Source: Desmodesmus armatus
Taxonomy: Eukaryota; Chlorophyta; Chlorophyceae; Sphaeropleales; Scenedesmaceae
Assembly: GCA_007449985.2 (NCBI GenBank)
Contig: VIIQ02000724.1
Location: 371,046-435,045, forward strand
Direction: 5' to 3'
Length of the DNA stretch: 64,000 nt
Shown: positions 13,101-22,371 of the stretch, piece by piece
How positions within the stretch are numbered: position 1 is the first letter of the stretch
How the letters are laid out: each line of letters starts with the position of its first letter
Program-made: the position numbers and the translations under genes
Notes under the pieces: generated by a model
Told to the model about the DNA's origin: nothing
Seen by the model: the letters and a program-made list of their open reading frames with translations, nothing else
Databases searched by the model: none

Positions 13101-13515
13101 GCTCCTGCCTCCTGGCTCCGCACGCAGCGTGTCACTGCAGCAAGCCCCCTCGCCGGACGGCAGCTATACTGACCTCAGCAACAGCAGCAGCATGCCAGAG
13201 CTCATGGAGTCCCTGCCCGGCCTGCTGCACATCAGCAGCTACATGAGCTGCCCTGCAGCACGAGCACGGCTTGAGTACGCTGCGCACACAGCTGCTGGCA
13301 GCAATGGCAGCGCTGCCGGGCTGGGGCGCTTCTGTAGGGTGGCTTCACAGCTGCTGCAGGAGCAGTACAGCAGGGACGAGGTGGTGCTGATTGACCAGGG
13401 GCTGCCTATGGAAGCATTCATCGAGTCCCTGCAGCAGGAGCTGACCTCTGCCGTGCAGCGTGCACTGCTACTGGCAGAAATCATCAGCAAAGGCCGGGAG
13501 CTGCTGTTGCAGTGA
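7669..13515 (+). CDS. Large Ala/Ser-rich protein with about nine internal ~97-residue repeats; function unknown
   Basis: An uninterrupted frame of 1948 codons, far too long for chance even in GC-rich DNA. I do not recognise the family. Residues 1-210 look foldable (mixed composition, with motifs such as TYHYTPAEVQG and LLDSYTIIGFLKHLPNGF). Residues about 210-620 are Ser/Ala/Pro low complexity with a poly-Ala/Gly run. Residues about 623-1511 hold about nine degenerate repeats. Residues about 1578-1720 contain two segments starting TWE (TWEQVGPGLHAV and TWELLLEQL, 58 residues apart), each followed by Ala/Lys-rich stretches that could form helices. Residues about 1723-1948 again look globular and end in EIISKGRELLLQ. 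The protein is rich in Arg and Lys between the repeats. No transmembrane segment or signal peptide is evident. The first ATG of the frame is taken as start; an upstream exon cannot be excluded. A TGTAA signal lies about 620 bases after the stop. Confidence 0.72.
9537..12200 (+). repeat. Coding repeat block: about nine imperfect ~290-bp units
   Basis: Units start near 9537, 9828, 10143, 10429, 10720, 11178, 11463, 11760 and 12051. Each translates to a Ser-rich head with a GRLQ-like motif, a SAAAGA-like segment, an SSLQKxxS segment, TAAPxSKGLP, and a tail RAAGAASAAAAA ending in GSVSxM/L. Unit 5 is longer because its tail is copied about three times. Spacing of 286-315 bp is a multiple of three in effect, so expansion has kept frame. 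Confidence 0.8.
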
Positions 13516-14547
13516 GGCGCTGCGCCGAACGCAGCCGTGCGGCAGGCATGTGGGCAGCATCACCAGCCTGCAGGACAGCTGCGTGCTGGCAATTGCAGGC
13601 CCTGAGGTGGTTTCTGCATGCTGATTGGCTTAGACTGCAGACGGCCTGTCGGCGTGCAACAGGGAGCGACACTGTCAGTCCCACACTTTGGTGCTTCAAG
13701 GGACTCACGGTAGCATGTTTTGTCTGACGGGTCACAACTTGTCCCGGCAGCTTGACGCACCTTGGTTGTGCCTGCATGGTTGAAGGGGTGTGGTGTGGTT
13801 ACCTACCTTGTTGCTGTGTGCCGGTCCAGCATTGACTGCTTATGAGATGTGCCAGGCTGTTGCTGGCAACATATGTGTTGGTATCCGTTTGCAGGAGCCG
13901 GGGGGGGGGGGGACACTTGACGGGGGGTGATGTTGAGGGGAGTGTGATGCTGAGCATGCTATCAGTGGAGTTTGGTACTGGGCCTATGGAGAGCTTGGGG
14001 CTGGGCTGACATTTGTGGTGTTGCTGTGCTAGGTTGTCATGTCATACGGGTGTGCATTGAGTATGTGTGTGCTGTGCTTGGAGATGTTAAAGTAAAGCAA
14101 GCCAGTCTCAAGAGTCGAAAGTCCCTTTGGTCGTGTAAAGGACACACACACATTGTGCCGACGGCTGACGGCAGGAGGTTGTGGTACCACCATGTGCTGT
14201 ACATGGGTCACACGTATGACTTGCCGCAGTGCAGTGCCTCTGGCACGCACACACGGCATCAGCCTCAAAAAGTTCTGATGCAGACGGCATGATGCTGTGC
14301 GCACAGCTTTGTATCATATCCTGCAGACGCTGTTTGTATCTATGATGAGCTTTGGTGTCCTAGAGCCGCCGGCCCAGGAGTGGCTGGTGCTGGTGATCGC
14401 CCCGCCTTGTGCTGTGTGGCACAAAAATTTTCGGTGTTGTGCATCTGTAGTTACTGCAGATTAGATATTTTGTGGCCAGCACAGACCTCCAAGCTTTGAG
14501 TAGGGATGCCGCCATAGTAGGAAGTTTTTTGGTGCAAGCATGCTGCA
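13516..14547. other. 3' region of the Ala/Ser-rich gene and intergenic DNA
   Basis: No coding signal is recognised. It should contain the 3' UTR of the upstream gene. A 13-base G run lies near 13901-13913. Confidence 0.5.
14134..14138 (+). terminator. TGTAA poly(A) signal candidate for the 7669-13515 gene
   Basis: TGTAA is the usual chlorophyte polyadenylation signal and this is a forward copy downstream of the stop at 13515. The distance of about 620 bases is long but normal for these algae. Confidence 0.4.
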
Positions 14548-14552
14548 TTACA
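14548..14552 (-). terminator. TGTAA poly(A) signal candidate for PNPase
   Basis: TTACA on the plus strand, that is TGTAA on the minus strand, lies about 645 bases past the PNPase stop codon. Confidence 0.35.
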
Positions 14553-15194
14553 CAGTGATGCATTGTGTGTCACCGGGTGTTTTGGTTAGGCCAGCTTCCT
14601 ACAGCTGTGATATGCTTCATGATCAAGCATATGCTTTGTGGGGGCCCCGCATGATGATCAGAGTAGTGGTTTTACTGGTTGGAAAGTCTGAGACCTGCAG
14701 CTGGCCAGCACTTGCAGTCGGAAGAGTAACCAGAGTGGTGCTGCGGGTTTATCACCAAGCATCTGGCATGGCAGCAAGCTCAAAATAAATCCTGACGGCA
14801 CTGACATGAGAGTCAAGGCAAGGGACAGCATCACACAAAGCCCTGTGGACTCCGTCATCACACTGCCACTGGCAAGTTGAGGAACTGAGCAATGGTTGGC
14901 AACACAGATCTGTTCACATGGACCAAGTCTGGAAACGGCCTTGAGAATGGTGGGTACGCAAATCATCCTCACACTCAAAGTGATTCAAGCCATTTTCAAA
15001 AGAAGCGGAAGGTTGCCAATAATCTAGGTACCTGGCAAAAAGCGCCAGGCCGACAGCAGGGCATATGCCCTATGCATACCCTCGCAGGGTGCCATGTGTT
15101 GCAATGGCATGCCCGCAACCAACACTCAGCACTTGTTGCAGGCTGAGACTTGCAACTCTCCTCCAACACGATGCCACCACCTGGCTGCCGCAGG

Positions 15195-18100
15195 TCATGG
15201 CTCTTCTGCCTTCCCGCTTTCATGCGGCCCCTGCTTCTGTTGCCGCTGCTGCTGTTCCTGCTGCTCTGGCGGGGGACGCCAGGTCATGGCACGAGGCAGC
15301 TGCTTCGGCCTGCTACTGCTGCTGCCAGCACCCCCACTTGGCCTGTGCACATGGTGCTGCTGGCTCGCACGTCCAATGCTGCTGCTGCCCCCGCTACTGA
15401 TGGCTGCCATCGCTGATGCCAATCTGCCCTGCGCTGAACCTGCACCCGCTGCGGCAGCAGCTGCTGCCACCAACGTGCTCCCCTGCCTCCCTTCTGCTGC
15501 GTCCCTGCTGTGCTGGGCCCCCTCCTGCCCCTCATCATCTGGCCCAGCCTGCATCGCCTTGAGGCTAAGCTGCACAAAACCCTTACTGTCGCGCCCCTTG
15601 CACACAACATCGAACTCCTGCCCTTCCGAGATGACGTCCCGCACTTCGCGGATCTTCTCATGGCTGAGTTCACTGATGTGCAGCATCGCAGGCATGCCGT
15701 TGGGCAGAGTGACGTAAGCGCCAAAGTCAACGACCTTCAAAACGCGAACGCGGTATACTTCGCCCTTGACGACACCGCGGCCCTCGACCTCTTGGATTGC
15801 GGCCAAAGCGTGCTGGTAGCGCATCTGCGGAGTTGGGGTTAAAAAAGGCGCGAGATGGGGCAGAGCGGGGCAGATCGTTGTGAGGACCGGGAAGTGAGCA
15901 GAGGACGAACTCCCACGTGGAGCATGCAAGGGGTGTGCACATGCTATGCGCATTGGCGTCGGCATCACCACATTGTGCAGCTGGGACAGCTCCACACCCA
16001 GGGAAGCTCTATGCGAGGATGAACCAACACAGTGTACTGCATATGCGGACGGGTGCCGCCTTGTCTTTGCAGCTGCAGCTGACCAGCCAGGCAACACCCA
16101 GACAATGGGCGGGACCGTTGTTGTGCACAACAACAGTCTACCGCATTGTCTGGTCTGTTTCCTGGCTGGCCTGCTACAGCTGCAAAGACAACGCGGCCTT
16201 GAAGGTTTAGCTGTGCACAGCTGTGCACAGCTGTCCACGCGGCTCTTCTGCAAGTCCTGGGGCATCAGTAGATGCGGCTTTCAGAGGCTGCACCGCTGTT
16301 GTAGTTTGAGCACCGCGGGGATGCTCAAACTACAACAACGGTGCAACCTCTGGAAGCCACATCCACTGATGCCCCCCTTCGAGCTAGGGGTTCTTGAGGT
16401 GGCAGTACCACTTGAACGACATGTACTTCCTGGGGTGCAGCAACAACTGCAGCGGTGCAGCCACCGGGTGCCGCATCAAGTGGTATGACCGTGTTGGGCA
16501 CAGTGTACTGCACTGCTACTAGCCTCCTTAGCAATAGCGCTATCCCTCTGCTAGCATCACCATCCTTACACGTGTTCCAGCCAAGTTCATTGCGCATGCA
16601 GCAAACCGACCTTGGTGTAAGACAAGCAAGACACCACCAGGCGACCAGTGGCCTAGTCCACTAGAGAGCTTGGGCCAGTTATGCTAGCAGAGTGACATAT
16701 TCTGTGTGTATGCAGGAGGTTTACACACCTGCATTGGTGCATAGGCATTAATGGTGCCTGTGTCATCTGAGCATGTTAGCCAGTGTGGCCTGCTTACCAA
16801 TAGCGCTGTCGCTCTGCTAGCAGAGTGACATATTATATGACACTGTGCGCGTGCAGGAATTGCACCCACCTGCGTTGGCGCGTAGACGTTGATGGTGCCT
16901 GTGTCGTCCACAATGAGTGAGGCCCCACAGCCCTCCTCTAGCTCAGTGAGTGTTGAGCCCTGGGGTCCTATCAGGCGGGGCACCAGCTCCTTCATGATCT
17001 GGGTGCTGCCAAACTGAGCCAGATCAAGGGGGGAGTGGCCTGAAGGGGGGGGGGGGGTGAAAGAGGCAGAGGCAGGGTGTCAGCGTAACAAGCAGGGGCT
17101 TGTTGCAGCGGTGGGATGTGCAACTGGTGGAAAATGAAGGCGCCGGCGGTGGCACAAGTGACATCTGCATTGTCTTGCCCGCCCACCCCTTACCCGGCCC
17201 ACCCATCCACCTCTCCTGATTTACCCCCCCCCCCCCACCCTGAACATGTCTCCTTCAGCTCCATTGTCTCCCACAACAACCACACTCACCTGATGTGAAA
17301 GTCTGCAGTCACGGTGCTCCCTCCATTGCTGCCAACAGCTTGGCTCGCGCTTCAGCAGCACCCCACTCAACCCCCCTCCTCCTGCCACCCCCCCCCCCAA
17401 AAACTCAAGGTGAAGGTCTGCCCCCCCCCCCCCCCCTGCTGCCAGCAGTCTGGCTCTTGCCTCAGCAGCCCCCCCTCCCCCCCCCCTCTGTCCCTGGCCG
17501 ATCACAAATACGAACATCAATACCAATATTGCAGGGGTTGACCCTGCACACTCACTTGATGCAAATGTCTGCAGCGCACCCTCCATTGCTGCCAGCAGCT
17601 TAGCTCGTGCCTCAGCAGCAGGGAGCAGTGCAGCCTCTAGCAGGTGCAGGTCAATGCCAGGGAGCTTGGTGTCCAGCTGAACAGCAGTGATGCCGCCAGC
17701 TGTGCCAGCAACCTGCGGGTAACAGACCGTGCAGCATATCAGGCACACAGCCTCAGTGCAATAAAGGCTACACTATTGACAGTAAGGCTGAACGAAAGCA
17801 ATGCCATGTGCTGTGTGGCAACAGTTGCAGGTTTAAGCAACACAGGTTGACGCCACAACAGGAGAATGCAAGCATGTGACTATTGCAACAGGAAGCAATG
17901 CACAGATGTTTGGGAGATAGGAGAATGCAGGGGGGTCCTGCAGTGAGCCCTGTCACCAGGCCCCACCACGCCCCCTGCCGTACTATGATACCCGTTTGAT
18001 CTAGGTGTCACTGTGAGTGGGGGCCGCCGGGATAACCCCAGCAGCAGCAACAGAGCCATGAGGGACCTCACAAGGGAGGGGCTGCACCCTGATAAGCAGT

Positions 18101-21100
18101 GACACCAAACACACCCAATGAACCAATGTCCTGCATGACTCCTACAGCGCACACATACTTGCAGTGGGGGGTGGTCCCCCAGGTGTCCCTCTGTGCCCCT
18201 CACCCCTTTGAATACGTCTAGCACCAACGAGGGAGGGCTCCACCCAGATAAGCAGTGACACCACACACTCCTATCCAATTGCCAACTTCCTGCAGGATTC
18301 CCGCAACACGTCCTGCTACAATGCAGTACTACTGCACCTAGTAGGGGGGTGCACCCCCACATGGACAGTCCACCCCCCCAGGTGTTTGTGCCCTCTATGC
18401 CCCTCTATTCCTCAAGCACCTGAAAGATTGTGCCTCAACTCTCATCACAAGCCTGTACCCCACACTGCATCTGTGTACTGTGTACTGCCTACATAAGCAC
18501 ATTGTCCCAGACCTGTGCAAGCACATCTGATCTTTCTTCGCACCCCACCTGTCCAGCACAGGCTGCCAGCCCCGAATCATCCGGTATCAACAGTCAAAAC
18601 CAAGCATACCTTGAAGTCCAGGTCCCCCAGGTGGTCCTCTATGCCCCCCCCCCACCCCAGCAACCCATGTGCACCAAATTCTCCCTCTCCTGCACATCCC
18701 TGCATCTGGACCTCAAAACAAGACGCCCCCCCCCCCCCCCCCGCGCCAACCCATGTGCACTCCACTCTCCCCCGTCCTTGAACACTCCACCCCCCCCCCC
18801 TCAAAACACACACACACACACGCACACCCCACGTTCTCTGTCTCAGCCTGGACGCACAGAGCAGCGGTCTACCCCCACCTTGAAGTCCATGTCCCCCAGG
18901 TGGTCCTCTATGCCCTGGATGTCAGTCAGCAGCAGCGCACCACCATAGCTGCTGCTCAACAGACCACCACTGCTGGTGCTGCTGCTGGCGGCAGCATAAT
19001 TGTCATCATCACTGCTGCCGCTGCTGCTGCTGCTGCTGTCACTGCTAGACCCCTCGCTATCACTGCTGCTACTGCTGCTGCTAGCTTCTGCACTGCTAGG
19101 AAAGCTTTCTGCCCCATCCACCTGCTGCTGCTGCTGGGACAGTGACATGACAGTTGCCACAAAACTGCTGTAGCTGCTAGGGTCAATGTACCCCACAGAA
19201 GAAACACTGGGCTCTGTTACCCCCTGCCCCCCACCCTGCTGCTGCTGACCGGCAGCAGCAGCAGCAGCCGTCGCTGCTGCACCAGCATCACTAGCACCAG
19301 CGTCACCAGCAGCGTCACCAGCAACGTCAACAGCAGCAGCACCAGCAGCAGTGCCTGTGCCCTGCTGAGTCAGGTGTGGTGTGCCCAGCTGTGGGGGTGT
19401 CTGTGTGACAAGTCCCACCGATATGCCTGCTGCCAGTCCTGCAGTGGGCACCCCCGCTGTCCTGAGTGCGAGTGACGCTGCACACACTGCTGCCATGCTG
19501 CTGCTGCCGCTGCTGCTGAGTGTGTCTGCTGTCACCCGCACACAGAAGGGGAACTCATCCACACTGGGCATCACTCCTGGAGGCACGGGGAGGAGGAAAC
19601 ATTGAGTGAGAACAGGATGGCACATAGGGTGAGAGAGAATGGAACAAAAGATTGAGAAACACAGGGTGGATTCTGTTAGTAGACGAGCTATTGCTGATTC
19701 GCTCACAAACATGGAGCCTCCCGGTGTTCTGTGTGGCTCTCCAATGAACACGGGCAGAGTGAGAGGAGGCCAGACACACACACACACACACAGGTGGTAG
19801 GTGAAGCTTGTGAGAGCTGACACATATGCAAGCTTCAGAACTGTGGCAACACACCACACTCGTTGGCCCCTCTGCAACACATATACACACACATGAACAA
19901 GGGTGCCGATACTCACAGAAATACACGCACGCCGCAGAATGTCCACCAGGCATCATAAACCACTGATGGGGGGCTGTAGTATAACCCCACCGTAGGGTTT
20001 CAGCCGGCTCAACCCTGGTAGGCAATGTGTGACACCCACACCCCGCTCTGTACAAATTTCTCACCTGCCACTCCAGCGCGTGCCAGGTTGCCGTGCCCCA
20101 CCTCCCTCCTGTTTGGTGGCCCCGTCTTGCCCACCTCCCCCACACTGAAGGGAGGGAAGCTGTAGTGCAGGTGCAGCGGGCTGCGCCCACGGCGACGCCA
20201 CAGACCCTCCTCCTGTGTTAGGGATGAGGAAGGGAAAGAGTGAGTGACAGAGTGAGTGACAGGGGGGCAGAGAGGACAGGCAATTGACTGGTTGATGTCA
20301 TCACTTCCTTTTTCTTTTTTTCTTTTTGTTTGTGTTGTTGAAGCAGACGCTGCAGGATAGCTAAGAAGATGATGAAAAGCATCAGAACTGCACAACAACG
20401 GGACCTTGACGATTGACGAAGGTCTCACACAAAACAACTGTGACCTGTGACAGCTAAAAGAACTGCCACTCCCATAGAGTCCTATCCAAATGGTGATGAA
20501 AATTAAACTTGACTGCTCCAGGGGCAGCAGTTTTGCAGTTTATGCGAGGGCACCACCACACTTGAACCACCACGATAACTCATCAAGCAGGTATGAAGGG
20601 TGCTCCACGCCCCAAACCACCTGCACCTGAACCCTCACACACAGGGTTCTGCTATGCCGGTTGCTTGATGAAGGTACACTCCACAAAGCTGTGTGTGTAT
20701 GTAACCTGAATGCACCCCATCAGGTCATACGTAATGACCTGTCCTGCAAGAACGCTCAATGAGGGCTCAAGATGCAACAATTGCGCCTCCACACCCACAC
20801 TAACACACCCACGCTCCCCCTGTGTGGGCCCTCCCTCCCTGCTCACCGATGCACCGTGTCGTGCAAGCATGCTCAACCAAGGCTCAGGCTGCATTGTTCG
20901 TGCCCCCACAGACACACCAACACACCCACGCTCCCTCTGTGTGCCGCCCCCCTCCCTGCTCACGGAGCCACGTCGGTGTCGTGTCCCACTGTAGCTGCAG
21001 CCAGGCACTGCGTCTCACCCCTACTGAACAGGGCGGAGCCGTGGACATTGCGGGGCAGGGGCCCAGCCTCACAGCTGATAGGCCGCAGCTCGTTGGTGAG

Positions 21101-22328
21101 ACGACCGTCAACACGACGCGGCTCCTGCACACAGTTGAGTTGGCGTACGAGGGGGGGGGGGGTGGGGGGGGGGGGGGGGAAGAGAGGGTGAGTGAATAAG
21201 TGGATAGGGCGCAGCTCGTTGGTGAGACGGCCATCAACACGGCGCGGCTCCTGCCGACAATTAGTTGGGGTGGAAGGGGGCGGGGTGAGGAAGGGAGGCA
21301 GTGAGGAAGAAGGGGGTGAGTGAGAGGGGGTGGAGGGGGTGGAGTGAGAGAGGGGTGAGTGCAATGGGGTGTGGAGAGGGGTTGAGTGAGTCAGCAAACG
21401 GGGCTGCCTGTGTGCCGATGCGGGGTGCGCAGGCGCAAGGGTGCGCGAGTGTGTCCAGCCTCACAGCTGATAGCCCTAGGGCGCAGCTCGTTGGTGAGGC
21501 GACCATCAACACGGCGCGGCTCCTGCAGACAGTGGAAAGGGTGTGAGTGACTTAGTGGACGGGACTGCAAGTGTGCCAATGCCCAGTATACGCGCGCGGG
21601 TGCAAGTATGCAAGAAAATCAGTGCGCATGTGGGTTGCAGGCAATAAACCGTCGAGGAGATGAATGTGATTGGAGGGGGTCAGAAGCATGGGGTGAATGG
21701 GTTGGTGGCTGGGTGGGTGAGGGATTGCACCCCTGCAAGCGAGACCGATTCAGCACTGTCGCCGCAACAATTTGCGATTGACAGTGCATCTACCAACAGT
21801 GTTGAGGGCCCACTACCGGCCCTACTTGCACGGCGTAGGCCCCTACCCTGCTTTAGTCTGCCCACCCTGACTGCCCTGCCCTGTCAACCAAAAGCATGCT
21901 CACTGCTGTGCTTCTGCACTCCCAAGAGCCTTGCTGCCGCAGAAGCAACATTTGGCCTACCTGCTACTAGCACAGGCATAGTATACCTACTTTCTCTCCT
22001 TATTTGCCGCCACTGTCTCAGCTGTATGCAGCAATGCCCCCTGCACTGTGCCCCCTGCCCCTACCCCTCTGCTACCCCCCTGCCCCCAACCCCCCTCTGC
22101 CCACCCCCCGCCTCTGCAACTGTTGATCTGTTCTTACTGCTGTTGCCCCTCTCACCTGGCTGTTGCCCCTACCCCTACCTACCCCCCCCCCTTACCACCC
22201 CCGGCTGTATCACTGCCGCTCTGTTGCTGTTGCCCCTCTCACCTGGCTGTTGAGCAGCACCTCCCTCATCACGCGACTCTGAAGCACATCAAACGCTCGC
22301 AACACATCCTCACGACAAAACATGCCAC

Positions 22329-22371
<43 letters not shown>

